Part shown: piece after piece, positions 1 through 12,454 of the stretch
How the letters are laid out: each line of letters begins with the position of its first letter
Position numbering within the stretch: the stretch's first letter is position 1
From: Pohlia nutans
Lineage: Eukaryota > Streptophyta > Bryopsida > Bryales > Mniaceae
NCBI GenBank assembly: GCA_022496805.1
Contig: CM040088.1
Span: 17,329,001 to 17,393,000, forward strand
Length of the DNA: 64,000 nucleotides
Direction of reading: 5' to 3'
Translations under genes and position numbers: made by a program
The notes under the pieces: generated by a model
Seen by the model: the letters and a program-made list of their open reading frames with translations, nothing else
Told to the model about the DNA's origin: nothing
Database searches by the model: none

Positions 1-37
1 AGTGGATTTAAGTGAAGATTCTCTTTCGATCCAGATT

Positions 38-565
38 TCAAAAGGGGGCTCCATTGCACTGCTCTATTATGTTATGCACACTCTCGGGAAGGGAGAAATG
101 CTTCGAACCTGATCGGAGGGTGTTGAGAGTCTTGCGATAAGCTCGGGTGAAGGCATTGAAAGCCAACTTCTCGACGTGCTTCTCCCAGGACTCCTGGCGC
201 TGCTTCTGCAGCTGACGCAGTCGGTGAATGACGCGGCGTCGCTTCTCCAGCCCCTTGTCGTACTGGCGCCTCCGCTTGGACTCGTCCACGAAGCCCACGA
301 ACACGCCCAGGAAGTGCACCTTGCCGGAATGCGCGTGAGTCAATACCCCTTGCTCAGAGTTCTTCGCCAATGCCGATGATGCGTTAGGCAGAACCGTGAC
401 CGTGCTCATGGAACGGTTCAAGTAGTATTCCCATTGCCAACGCCCAACGTGGTGAAGAGATTTGAGACTGCCAATCCAATTGCGGATGGCCATCTCTAAC
501 CTAATCGGAATCACCACATCGAGAATTTCAATCGCACTCAAACACCCTTCTGTAGTTGCTACCAA
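38..565 (-). CDS. Unrecognised basic protein, possibly one exon of a larger gene
   Basis: An open frame of 175 codons on the minus strand. I do not recognise the family. Its middle third is strongly basic and helix-like, with a KRRRQYDKGLEKRRRVIHRL stretch followed by Gln/Lys/Glu-rich residues, which would suit a nucleic-acid- or ribosome-associated protein, but that is inference. A second in-frame Met (MSTVTVLPNAS, about residue 53) could be the true start. Near the 3' end the minus strand reads TCAG followed by GTTCGA, a plausible splice donor, so the last 30 or so residues may be intron read-through and the gene may continue beyond the left edge. Its 5' side faces the synthetase gene across a telo-box promoter, a motif common in plant genes for the translation machinery, which fits a translation-related role without proving it. 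Confidence 0.4.
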   Translation of the reverse strand: MVATTEGCLSAIEILDVVIPIRLEMAIRNWIGSLKSLHHVGRWQWEYYLNRSMSTVTVLPNASSALAKNSEQGVLTHAHSGKVHFLGVFVGFVDESKRRRQYDKGLEKRRRVIHRLRQLQKQRQESWEKHVEKLAFNAFTRAYRKTLNTLRSGSKHFSLPESVHNIIEQCNGAPF

Positions 566-915
566 TCTGCTTGCAGCACTAAACCCTAAACCCTAATCCA
601 AGAACGGTCCGATCAAGAGAACGCAAACCTAAGTTCTGAGAAATTGCAAATAAAACCGCCCCGCCGATGTGACCGACTCGAAATCACCACTAATTTCCTT
701 CAACCGAGGATATTCACACTAAGCCTGCTACCATTCTGCTTGCCACACTAAACCCTAAACCCTAATCCAAAAACGGTCCGATCAACCTGCACGAAGAGAA
801 CGCAAACCGAAGCTCTGAGCAATTGACCCGATATGACCGACTCGAAATCACCACTAATTTCCGGATATCCACACTAACTAAGCCTGCTATAGCACTAAAC
901 CCTAAACCCTAATCC
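558..915. promoter_or_regulatory. Telo-box tandem repeat in a probable bidirectional promoter
   Basis: About 2.3 copies of a 160-170 bp unit. Each unit starts near CTGCTTGCAGCACTAAACCC or a variant, runs through AACGGTCCGATCAA, GAGAACGCAAACC and GACTCGAAATCACCACTAAT, and ends before the next CTGCT. Each copy carries AAACCCTAAACCCTAA (581-596, 750-765, 897-912), a double telo-box also equal to plant telomere repeats. Telo-boxes are known cis-elements in plant ribosomal and other translation genes. The block lies between a minus-strand frame and the plus-strand synthetase gene, so it may drive both. The small number of units and their promoter position argue against a telomere remnant. Confidence 0.65.
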
Positions 916-1303
916 GAAACAAGACTTCACGCTCCCATCGATCGACTCAAAACTAATAAGAAGTTCCGGTGAATTCAAACAACCCACGATCGGATGCGCG
1001 CAGGCAACAATCACCTCGCATTCGTTCATTCAAACCGGAATGATTCAAAAAGTGGCGGGGTTTTTTTGTTTTTTCAGGGGCAGGGGTTGCTGCCCGCCCG
1101 AAACCTTTGTGGATAGCCTGAATGCGGCTCTCTCGACCTCTGAATTGATTGAATTTTCATGTGCTTTCCAATCGCTTGCTGCAGGGCGTCATCATCTACC
1201 TACTTTTGGGCTGCCTGGGTAGGGATTAATAAGTTAGTAGGGATTCATCGGTTTCTTCGCTCTGATGCGCCGCTCTATGAGGGCGCTGCCAGCTTGTGGA
1301 GCT

Positions 1304-4300
1304 ATGGCGTCCACTTCCGGCACTCGCACCGTTTGCGCCACCAATGCGTCGCATGCGGTGAGCTTGTACAAAAATTTGGGTTGCAATAGTGGGAGTGGTG
1401 ACCTTGTAAAGTAGGGATGAATTGAATGAGCAATGCCTTGAAAAGCTCTTGACGAGTTGTGGTTTGGTAATTGATGAACTTAACCCCTAAGCGTCTACTG
1501 TGTATTTTCTGAAAATTGGACACCCTGCTGGAAAGCATCTGTTTGTGTGAGAATGAATTCAGTTTGACACGATCGAACGCTCTTGATCTTGTAGTATAGA
1601 ACAAGAGCTTTGAAATGATGTTGATTGCAATCAGAAAACCGAGGTAAAATGAGAAAATGCCACCGCTGCAAAGTTCAGTGATGCCGATGGCCATATTGGG
1701 CGTTTTAGACGCTTAGGGGTTAAAGGAGAACTCCAACAATTTGGGGTTGAACTAATTAGTGGGTTTCTGTTGACAGTGCGCGAGCTCAGCTGCGATCACC
1801 TCGTCCAGCTACCGGAGAGCCTCGTTTCTGCCGACGAGTCAGAGATCTGTCTCTGCTTTGAGGTCTTTGCGCGCAAACGGATTCAACCTTCTGCGTAGCA
1901 ACCCAAGACTTGCCACCAGTTGCAATACTAAATTCCTCAATGTCAGAAGCGACGCTACCTTGGCTGGGAAGGAAACCCTATTGACAACCGAGTCCGAAAC
2001 TGAGGTACACAGTCATTTTCAATAGCACACAATTCTAGTGCGACTTCCCTTGGGAGAGATTCGGACGAATATGAATGTTTTTTAGCAGTCCATATGGAGA
2101 CCTTTTTGTCCAATTTTATTTAGTTATTACCCCCTAAGCGTCCACTGTGTATTTTCTGTAGTGTAGGAAAATTGGACCCCCTGCTGCAAATCATCTGTTT
2201 GTGTGAAAATGACTTCAGTTTGACACAATCAACACTGTCGATCTTGTAGTATAGAACAAGATCTTTAAAATGATGTATTGCAATCAGAAAACCGAGGTAA
2301 AATGAGAAAATACCACCGTTGCAAAGTTCAGTGATGCAGATGGCCATATTGGGCGTTTTAGACGCTTAGGGGTTACCCAACAGGTGTAATATTCTTCACT
2401 GATTCTGGTGATATGAAAGTTGGCCCCATTTGAATTATATTTGATAAATCGAAGCGGTATGAATCCTTGGGTTAGGGTTAGTTTTGTTATGACCTGAATT
2501 GATTAGAGAATTGAATGAATGCTGTTCGTGCAGCTGGAGCAAGAGAAGAGCCTTGAAACTCCACAGAAAATTAGGGGCTATCCTTTTACAGAGGTAGAGG
2601 CACGATGGCAGCAATTCTGGGAGGAGAATCAGACTTTTCGGACTCCAGATGCGGTGGACACCACCAAGCCCAAATACTATGTCCTGGACATGTTTCCTTA
2701 TCCCAGGTTGGTTTGTTTCCCGACCCTGAGATTATGAACATTGAATGAATGAGATTTTGAATTTTGTAATAAGATGCAGAATCTGTCTTTTTGACCCTAA
2801 TTTGGCATGAAAAGGAATCCCTGACAGTGTAGTTAAGGTCAATTTGAGCAAGTGAGAGAGAGAGCTTCTCAAACCAATGAGCCGTTGTCTTCACATCTGA
2901 GAGACTCAGAACTTTAATTTTACTTTGATGTTATGACGTTACAAAGCTCTTAGTTGGCACTATTCACAAAAGGTGTCGTGCCACTAATACTCAGGAATGG
3001 TATTAGTTTGGTGGCTTTTCATGAAGATTGAATGAATGCAGTGCCATGAGATTTTGAATTTTGTAATAGGATGCAGAATCCGTCTTTTTGACCCTAACTT
3101 GGCATGAAAAGGAATCCCTGACACTTTGTAGTTGAGGTCAATTTGAACAAGTGAGGGAGAGATAGCTTCTCAAACCAATGAGCCGTTGTCTTCACATCTG
3201 AGAGACTGACAGCATGTCAGAACTTTAATTTTACTTTGATTTGTTATGCCACTAATACTATTGCAGGAATGGTATTAGTTTGATGGCTTTTCAAGGGCAG
3301 AGTTATGTTGACAGGAATGTATACCCTTCAGTGGTGCAGGATTACATGTTGGCCACCCTGAAGGCTACACGGCTACTGATATTATGGCTCGCTACAAGCG
3401 GATGCGAGGCTTTAATGTGTTGCATCCCATGGGCTGGGATGCCTTCGGGTTACCAGCCGAACAGTACGCCATTGAGGTTTCTTCACAACCTTGCATATAG
3501 CTTGCTTTCGTCGTTATATTTACCTTGCAGTTAGGTTCACTACCCCCAGAGGTGTTCTAGAAAAGCTAACCGCATTATGATTGGCGGAGTTTTTGTTAGA
3601 AACTGCCTGTTATAATTGGCAGGGTTTAAGGCAGCTAGGTTTTCTAGAACATCTCTTAGGGGTTTCTACTCGTGGTTGTAACGTCTTGCAACTTGTTACT
3701 TTGCCACTATTCTCCAGAGCCTGTTCGATGATTTACTAATCCAGTGACAATCTTTACGTGATAAGGGCATAAGTGGTTCATTTTACTTGGTAGTGAGGTA
3801 GGAGGCGGACAAGCTTCAACATTTTGTTCATATTAACATTACACAATGGCCTCTGTTTATTACGGTACTCAATGTAACTAAATTTGGTTTTTCTTGCAGA
3901 CCGGAACTCATCCACGAGTCACAACGCTGAAAAACATTGATCGGTTTCGTTCACAGGTTTTATTCTTTTCTAATGTTGACATGCCGTTTGGGTAATTGAA
4001 TATGGAAATAGCGCCGTAGAAATGGATAGAAATGGGCATCCCTATTTTGAAAATACATTTTAAGTCCAAAAAAAATGTTGTTTTGTTCTTAGATTGACGG
4101 GGGCAATCCAGCATTTGTTTTGCAATAGAGTACTCTTTGAACTTATTCGTGACTTCACATGCAGCTCAAATCACTTGGGTTTTCATACGATTGGCAACGA
4201 GAAATCTCCACAACTGAGCCGGACTACTACAAGTGGACACAGTGGATATTTTTGCAGCTATTTAAAAGGGGCTTGGCATATGAGGTAGATCGTCAAACCA

Positions 4301-7300
4301 AGCTTTAATCTTTGAATCCTAAACCTAGGTTTCATCTTCTAACGGTTAATGCCATCTTACGACATTGAGAAGTTCTCATTTTCAATATTACAAAACGTTT
4401 GACCCTGGATTATTTGGGCCAGGCAGAGGTGGCAGTCAATTGGTGCCCGGCACTTGGAACAGTCCTGTCCAACGAGGAAGTGATCGATGGCCTCAGCGAG
4501 CGTGGGAGTCACCCAGTCATTCGTAAGGTTCGTTACATTCTGGCATTTCGTTTTGGATGTTTTCTTGTGTCATATCAATATCGTAGGAAGCATACCATAG
4601 AGCTTTTAATGTAAGTGATTATGTACTTGAATATATGATCGTTTAAGTGACAGTTAGTAGAACATATGCACGGGTGGAACATGTAAACAAGACCATCTGA
4701 AGTCCGGATCAATTGTGTTAGTTATGGTGAACAGAACTTCGTCAATTTTACGTACTGACGAGACACATGTGATAGAGTTAAGTCGTCATATTCGTTAAAA
4801 AGGCATTATTTTAAGAAATTGGCACTTTTTTAAACGCCTGTCTGGAACTTGAGATCTATTCCAGTCCTAGTTTTTAGAGCGCTGTGCACTTGAATGTCAC
4901 AATTTCGGCATTCTGAAACTCTCCATTTCACTGAAATAGAAAATGCTACCAAATGAACTTATTTCCTGTTATTTTCCTAGCACATTATTTCCAGGTCATT
5001 TTCATTTTTGAGCAACATTTCACCTCTTTACTTACATATTTTTGAGAAATCGTTTTTAGCAAATTCAACGATTATGACCATAGTTAGATTCTAATCCCAG
5101 TTGACACTAATTTTTGGCTGTGATGCACTCAGCCCATGCGACAATGGATGTTGAGAATCACGCAGTATGCGGACCGGTTGGTGGAAGATCTAGACGATTT
5201 GGATTGGCCAGAGAGCATCAAAGACATGCAACGCAATTGGATTGGCCGCTCCGAAGGTGCTGAACTTGGTTTCCCCATCTTGGACACTAGCGGAGCAGTG
5301 CGAGATGGTCTCAGCGTGCGTGTTTACACTACCAGACCTGACACTCTGTGTGGTGCGACGTAAGTTTTAAATGCCTTGACCCTAGCTACGTCATTTTATT
5401 AGCAAAGATTAACCCCTAAAGGACCAAGTTTTAAAATGACAAATTTAAACGACCATATTGTGAAAAATATAATTGAAATGGGACCAAGCTTTATATCACC
5501 GGAATCAATGAAGAACATTGCTTGTGTTGGTCAAACAACAAATAAATTTGAACAAAAGGAAGTCTACATAAGGCCTACTCAAAACTGCTAAAAAAAACAT
5601 GGGAGCCTTATGGTCCTTTAGGGGTTACAACGTAAACATATTTCAAGATGCTCACTGTGGTATTATTATGTGAGGGCTTATCAGAATAATACAATATTGT
5701 TATCGTTCAAGGAGAATTGTGCTGGAAATGGTCCCCCTCAACAAGACGTTTCCGAACAATGGCATTATTTCTCTCAATATTGTCACTTCCCACTCAATAG
5801 TGTCTTTTTTATTCTCAATTGTGGCGCCATTTAATTCTACTATTGCTATATGGCATAGATTGTGAAAGTTTGTCTTGTGTACAACTTGGCACCTTTATTC
5901 ACATGAGCTTGTTCTAATGAGGGCAACTACTTGGGGTTAAAATCTCTCTCATGGTAACAATTTGAATGATGAGGGTCATGTTTGCACAGGTATCTTGTGG
6001 TGGGTCCTGAGCACCCGTTGCTGGAGCAGCTAACTGCGGAGGATCAAAAACATGCTGTAAGTGTGTCTACTGCTTATCATTTGATTAAGGTCAAACTCTG
6101 CAATGACTGGCGTTGTGATGTCCATCCATACCTTGCTTGATTCGTTAATTATTTGTGTCCTAGTCTTGAAAGACATCAACTCTCTCCTCTCAATAGCCTG
6201 TTGGTCAGACTCTTAACCCTTAACCCCTAAAGGACCAAGGTTTCATGATTTTAATATGACAAATTCAATCAATCATGTTGTGAAAGTTATAATTCAGATG
6301 GGACCAAATTTTATATCACTTGAATCAGTTAAGAATATTGCATGTGTTGATAAAAAACCAAATAAATTTGAACAAAAAGGAACTTCACATAAGACCTACT
6401 CAAAAATACCAAGAAAAACACGAGGCCCAATTTGGGCTTCTTGGTCCTTTAGGGGTTAAAGGACATGGCTTTCCTGATTCCCACACCCAAAATCTCTTTT
6501 AAACTCCATTTTAAGCATGATTCTCTTTTTAATTTACTTTAGTTCTATTCTAAAGAAGTATAGATGCCTTAAATATGTTCGCTTTGGCATTTAAAAAACC
6601 CCATTTGGTTCAATGGAGTAAAGTTATCAGCAAGATTCTCCCAAAAAAACACAGTAAGCCCGTTGGGCTTTGTATGTCCTTTAAGGGTTTAGTATCTTAC
6701 TGTGGTAGTAATTTCATAGTTGCTCTTTTCTCTAGCCGACTGTAGAGTTGGAACAATATTTAAGGTAGAGGATACTAAAACCATTAGGGACTTGATTCCG
6801 TCTCCTATACTGACCTCTGTTATCAACAACAACTCATCTATTCACACACTTGGTTGAAATTATTAGCAAGTGTTGTAAGCATGACGCAAATAGTATCCTC
6901 CACCTTAGACCATGAATTCCTGTTCGTGAGGTTCAGTCCCAATCTTCTTTATATTTGTTGTAAATATTTAAACAAGTTTTAATTAATTTTTATTATTGGG
7001 TATCCTGTAGGTAACTGAATACGTGGAAGCAGCCCTCAGGAAGAGTGACTTGGAGAGAACCGAGCTACAGAAAGTGAAAACTGGTGTTTTTACTGGAACT
7101 TACGCCAGGAATCCAGCCACGGCAGAAGCCATTCCAGTTTGGGTAGCCGACTATGTTTTAGGCGGGTGGGTTTTCTTCCGTTTTGGTAGGCTGCTTTCAT
7201 TCATTTCTTTTCAAAAATTGAGCCTTTAGTTTAGTCTTCCATAATGTAGAAGTCCTGACGTTTTCTTTGTCATTCCGAGCTTCTTAGTCAAGTTGAACTA

Positions 7301-10300
7301 ATTTGATGTGCCAGATAAGAGGGCAGAAGCTCTTCTATGCATTAGGATCTCGAAACTGGTACCTGAGATTTGGATTTTGTTGCAGTTATGGCACAGGAGC
7401 GATCATGGCCGTTCCTGCGCATGATGTCAGAGATTTTGAGTTTGCCAAAGCTTTCGACCTTCCTATGCGTCTTGTTGTTTCTCCCAATGATGGCAAGGAG
7501 TGGGATCAGGAGAAAGCTTATTCTGGAGATGGAACACTTGTTAACTCCTCTTATGAAATTGATATTAACGGGCTCTCTACAAGCGAAGCAGCGGCTAAAG
7601 TAATCCAGTGGCTTGAGCAGAGTGGGTCGGGGAAGAAGCAGGTGAGAGGATTGATAAGGCTAGTGTACTATGTAACTACAGACTCCAATAGTTCATATTG
7701 GTCTTGTTCAAATATCTGAATCTACAACTTCCTGAATTTATGCTGTGTTATGGCTTTATTTTAGATTAAATAAACGTGTTGTAGGTGTATTTGTATTTGT
7801 AGAACTACAATAATTTATGCCATGAAGCCTACCATTTGAGAAGCACTCTGCACTTTACAGGTCAACTACAAGCTTCGGGATTGGCTATTTGCAAGACAAC
7901 GGTACTGGGGAGAACCGTTCCCATTGCTTTTACTCGAGAATGGTGAAGTTAAGGCTGTGCCAGAAAGCGACTTGCCTGTTGCTTTGCCAGAGATCGACGA
8001 GTTTACACCGACTGGAACTGGCGAACCACCTCTTGCTAAGGCCACCTCTTGGGTACTGTCTTTTCATTCGGTTGGTTTGTGTAACTTTTTAAAGCTTTTT
8101 CTGTAAGGGAAAACTGTTTACAGAATTTTTTATTTTTTTATTCTTTGCCCTCAAGCTATAGTTATTGACTGAGGTTTCTTTAAGTCTTTTGTTGTTGTGG
8201 TGATGGGGACTGAACATTGTGGCGGTTGGTTGACAGGTGAACACCATCGATCCTGAGTCAGGAAAACCAGCTCTTCGTGAAACAAATACTATGCCACAGT
8301 GGGCTGGTTCCTGCTGGTAATCTTTTTCTCTCCCTAGCTTTTCATGTGATGCTACTAGATGCACGATATTCCACAATAACCAATATCGGAGAAGTAAACT
8401 AACTGTGTCTATATTAATGGTTTAAATCTGCTTGCACCAAGCAAAGACAGCAGTTAGCTAACTTGAAAGCCTAACTCCCCATTAGTGACCTTGCACACAA
8501 TAGAGATATCCTTTAATTCCATCTCTAATTTTCATGTTGTGTTTTTCCATTGATCAATGGAGTACATTGCACCATTCTAGACTAATTGAACCCCTACGGA
8601 CTCAATTTTTTAGTCAACTCAAACATCGGATGTATAGAATAAAAGATATATTGGGTTTAGGGTGTGAGTTTGACACCCCCAGTTAGCTAACTGGCTACTT
8701 GGTTGGTGCGGGCACGGCCTTATGTTGCAGTTTGCATCCAATGTGTGGGCAATGATGTGTATCATTTCATGAAATGTAATGTGAGCTCCCTCTTATGGGC
8801 AGGTACTATTTGAGATTCATGGATCCCAGAAACGCCAATGCACTGGTCGATCCAGAGAAGGAGAGGTACGATTCTTATCATCTATGGATGTAGTGACTAA
8901 TTCGAACTTGTCCTATACTTGAATTTTTCGTGGATAATAATACTTCTTGTCCTGGAATTGTTTTTAACTTATTTTGTCTTTTGAACCAACAACTCACTGC
9001 AGATATTGGGGTTCAGTAGACTTATATGTGGGAGGCGCTGAACACTCAGTCCTACATCTTCTTTATGCACGATTTTGGCACAAGGTTCTTTATGACATCG
9101 GTGCGGTCTCTACTAAAGAGCCATTTCAGTGTCTGGTGAACCAGGGCATGATTCTTGGCGAGGTATCTGCCTTACTTCGTATTCACATGCATCCTTGTAT
9201 AATTATGTTGTATTCCACTCATTTACTTGGTTGTGCAGAACTGCTAGAGTCAAGGAATTGATGCTCTGATACAGATGGTTTCTTCATTAATGCAACCTTA
9301 GCGACATACTTTTGAAGTATTTTTTTGAAACGCAGTCAGTTTACGTCCAGCTTCACTGATTACGAAACACTGTATGTGGCAGGTGGAATTCACAGTTTTT
9401 AGGGACACAAGAGATGGAAGTTACGTCTCTGCTGATGTGGCGGATGGAAGTGATTATTACAAGGATGAGAGGATACCAGAAAATCTTGTAAGTTGAATTC
9501 TCTTTTTTGTTTGCGTCCTGCATGCGGATTTAATAGAATGTCACCCTCTAAGGTAGAAACACCTAAAACCGTCAAAAGGAGCGATTCGGCTCATTTTCTT
9601 CAAGGTAGAATGTTTTTGTAGTATTAGCAATTGAAAATAATGAATTTACTAGAAAAATTAGAATTTGTGGATAAGCGATGTAATTGCTATGAATTTTCAA
9701 AGTGGACGTTGCCTAGACCACGTAAACCGCCCCATAGACTTGTTGAAAACCAATCTCTATAAAATTCTAAATCAACGGCAGTTAATTTTGAATTCACTTT
9801 ATGGGATGATTTCAGAGCAAGTCTACAGAGTAGGAATAGTAGAATGCATGGACGGAATAGGTGCCATACTTTACCTTCCGAAAGTGATCAATTTTTCAAT
9901 CTCCATATTGCTGCCAAGTAATACGTGCTAGTGAGCTCATGCTTCTATGGTTTCCAGTTTAGCTCCACTTAGTCTGTAGTCCTTTGTTCACTACTAAGTT
10001 CATTTGGCTTTACCCTGTGGGGTGTGATTTTCTTTTTAATGTTGTATTTATAGTCTCAGAGCACTTAGTAGTAGCCATAGTTAGCGAGGCACGGACTCAA
10101 AATCATGAAGGAACCGAAGGCTTGTATGTACAGAATCATGAACCAACCTAAAGGTTTATATATTTCATATGGAAACCAAACCAGGTTGTGAAGAAAGGAG
10201 AATCTTACGTGCTCAAGGACGATCCAAAGATACGGGTGAGCTCAAGGGCTCACAAAATGAGTAAGAGTCGTGGGAATGTCGTCAACCCTGACGACGTTGT

Positions 10301-12454
10301 AACAGAGTATGGCGCAGATTCGCTGCGTCTTTATGAGATGTTCATGGGTCCATTGAGGTATTATTGCTTTCAACCAGGCTCTGAAACTCAATTTTGTGAT
10401 GACCACGGTTCGATCTAACGCACTATTGCTTAGTAATTGTGATTCTAAGGAAGGTTGGTTCTTTTCAATAAAGTATAATTCTTCGAGTTCCTAGGTTTGT
10501 GCACGTTATGAAGTTATATGTGATTTCAGTTGAGCCTTCATAATACTATACTTATCAGTTGGGAGTAACAAAAAGTTAACTATTAGTCATGAATTAACCA
10601 ATACTTTTTTAGTTGTCACCGATTATTAATTAAAACTGTGTCAGCTTTTAGCATCCACAATATCGAGTCGTTCATCTATAATGTCCAGTTTTCTACTCTA
10701 CAAATTGAAGTTTCAACTTCTATCCATACACACCTAGCATTAACAGGTTTACAAAGTCTAACCATTATCAGGGTTGCGAAGAGATATAGATCTAGATTTT
10801 TACCTTTTAACATGGTGACCACTATGAAGGCTTAGAAATGTGTCTGCTCATCTTGTAACGCAATTTTTGTTGTTCTTTGAATTCGTTCACCAGAGATACA
10901 AAAATATGGAGTACAAATGGCGTAGAAGGAGTACACAGGTTTTTGGGACGCGCGTGGAGGCTCGTGGTTGGCTTGCCCCTGTCTGGTGGAATTTTCCCAG
11001 AAGGCAGTGTTGCGAGTGATAGTGAACCCACTAGAGAACAACTTCGAACTCTTCACCAGTGTATCAATAAGGTCAGTTTTCAAGCAATAGTTTTGATTTT
11101 GCAAAAAATCTCTACTATGTTTTGCACATTACATGTCTGATATTCTCTGAAACAATGGATGGAACTATAACAGGTGACAGAGGAGATTGACAACATGCGG
11201 TTCAACACTGCAATATCTGCGATGATGGAGTTCATCAATGCTGCAAACAAGGTACCAGAAGAAGCTGATTATTTAGGGATACGTGAGATGTTTTTGAAGG
11301 TCTGTAAGTTTTGTAACGTAGGTTTCTGAGGTTACTAATTCAAGTCTACAACTGGTCGCTCTTGCAGTGGAGTGAGCGACCAAAGCAGGTCTTGGAGACT
11401 TTTGTGCTGTTGCTATCGCCGTTGGCCCCACACATTGCTGAAGAGCTCTGGTGCAGATTGGGTCACTCTCAAAGTCTGGCATACGAAGCCTGGCCTGAGG
11501 TAAATTTCATGTCACTTCGACTCCGAACTCAGGAACCTTCTAGAGTACCTTTTTTCAGTCGTTTTTGCAATTATAATGTTTCCAGTCATTGAACATAACA
11601 TTCTTTAGCTAAAGCCGTCAAACTTTGAATGGAAGTTCTTGGGCGTAACATAATGTTGGTGATAAGAGGATATTGGAGAGAACAAGATTATGATCAGAGT
11701 CAACCTACTTTGAGGGTGTTAGAATGTTATGAAAATGACAAGTAAGGTCTGTCACCCTATTAGTCCCGCGATTTGAAAGTCACCCTATTTGTGCCACTAT
11801 GTACTAGTAGTGTACATATCAAAATTTTAAATGCAAGACACTGATACATAGTGACCACAAAGAGTCCCATGGGATAAATAGTGTGGTTTGCCTTCATCCC
11901 TGCATAGTTGGGAAACAAAGCGTAATTTCCAAGTGCACTTAGTGTTTACAGTGTAAATTTGCCCTCTATTTTGTAGTTGTGTAGGCCATTTGCACTAACA
12001 CACCTAAACTAAAAGTTTAACCTTTGTATAGTCATACACTCAGAACACTTTTGTATCACACCTTTGGTAATCAATGTACATGAGTTCAGAACTTGACATG
12101 TGGAAAGTTCAGTAGCAAAGAGCCTCTGCAGACACCAGTATGTGATATTGGAGAGTGATAATACGGAGTTCAGAGTGTACCCAGCTAGGATTAATGAGAC
12201 GAAAGATTCCCTCTGACACATGAGTGTGACTATTGCAGGCAAACCCGGAGTTTTTGAAGGAGGATAGTATCACACTTCCTGTACAATTTAATGGCAAGAC
12301 GAGGGGTACGATTCAAGTGGCAGTGGGAACGGATCAAGCTGCGGCGTTTGCAGCTGTGACTGAAGATGCCAGCTTTGCCAAGTTCCTGCAAGGGAAAGAC
12401 ATCAAGAAAACAATCTACGTTCCTGGTAGGATACTTAATCTCATAGTAAAATGA
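1304..12454 (+). CDS. EMB2369: Leucyl-tRNA synthetase, organellar (plastid/mitochondrial), 21 exons
   Basis: Joins leucine to tRNA-Leu in organelles; bacterial-type class I enzyme, orthologue of Arabidopsis EMB2369. Exons: 1304-1357, 1777-2004, 2534-2706, 3332-3476, 3900-3956, 4165-4284, 4423-4527, 5133-5359, 5990-6056, 7011-7165, 7386-7641, 7861-8052, 8237-8316, 8803-8865, 9003-9162, 9383-9487, 10185-10357, 10894-11071, 11174-11251, 11368-11499, 12239-12454. All introns are GT-AG and phases match, giving 2964 nt, about 987 aa, normal for the family. The first 80 or so residues are Ser/Thr/Arg-rich, a transit-type leader. HIGH box is HVGH (157-160); KMSKS is exact (about 753-757). The editing domain has TTRPDT (360-365) and AHDVRD (455-460). 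WSERPK and HIAEELW mark the anticodon-binding part. The start was chosen because exon 1 joins exon 2 in phase and gives a leader. Exon 19 has a second in-frame donor at 11300, which would add 16 residues. The third intron holds a tandem duplication and others hold MITEs. Confidence 0.95.
1484..1719. mobile_element. TTAA-flanked MITE, family B copy 1 (LeuRS intron 1)
   Basis: Terminal inverted repeats CCCCTAAGCGTC and GACGCTTAGGGG, flanked on both sides by TTAA (1480-1483 and 1720-1723). The body is about 75-80% identical by eye to the element in the next intron, including AAACCGAGGTAAAATGAGAA. It has no coding capacity; the minus-strand frame across it is incidental. Target choice and terminal CCC resemble piggyBac-type non-autonomous elements. 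Confidence 0.8.
2131..2372. mobile_element. TTAC-flanked MITE, family B copy 2 (LeuRS intron 2)
   Basis: Same family and orientation as the element at 1484-1719, with ends CCCCTAAGCGTCC and GACGCTTAGGGG. Here both flanks read TTAC rather than TTAA. Because flanks vary together while the ends stay fixed, the four bases behave as a target-site duplication rather than as part of the inverted repeat. Confidence 0.8.
2740..3290. repeat. Tandem duplication of about 300 bp inside LeuRS intron 3
   Basis: Two diverged copies in direct orientation, about 298 bp apart. Shared landmarks include TTGAATTTTGTAAT, GTCTTTTTGACCCTAA, GGCATGAAAAGGAATCCCTG and CAGGAATGGTATTAGTTT. The second copy ends just before exon 4. 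The duplication lengthens the intron without touching an exon. Confidence 0.8.
5413..5624. mobile_element. TTAA-type MITE, family A copy 1 (LeuRS intron 8)
   Basis: Ends CCCCTAAAGGACCA and TGGTCCTTTAGGGG. Left flank TTAA (5409-5412), right flank TTAC (5625-5628). The interior matches the element at 6224-6455, for example AATAAATTTGAACAAAAGG, and the truncated copy at the right edge of the window. No open frame of note. Confidence 0.8.
6224..6455. mobile_element. TTAA-flanked MITE, family A copy 2 (LeuRS intron 9)
   Basis: Ends CCCCTAAAGGACCAAG and CTTGGTCCTTTAGGGG with TTAA on both sides (6220-6223, 6456-6459). About 80% identical by eye to the copy at 5413. A further piece ending GTCCTTTAAGGGTTTAG near 6690 looks like the right end of another, decayed, relative that abuts it. 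Confidence 0.85.

Noticed and set aside
580..912. Interstitial telomere
   Set aside because: Only short double motifs at regular spacing within a larger unit in a promoter; a telomere remnant would be a longer pure array.
1302..1694. 130-codon minus-strand frame, with a relative at 2120-2347
   Set aside because: The similarity comes from two copies of the same MITE in adjacent introns; it overlaps LeuRS exon 1 antisense.
8585..8620. Lone CCCCTACGGACTC end resembling the TTAA elements
   Set aside because: Flank is TTGA and no partner end lies within a sensible distance; at most a relic.
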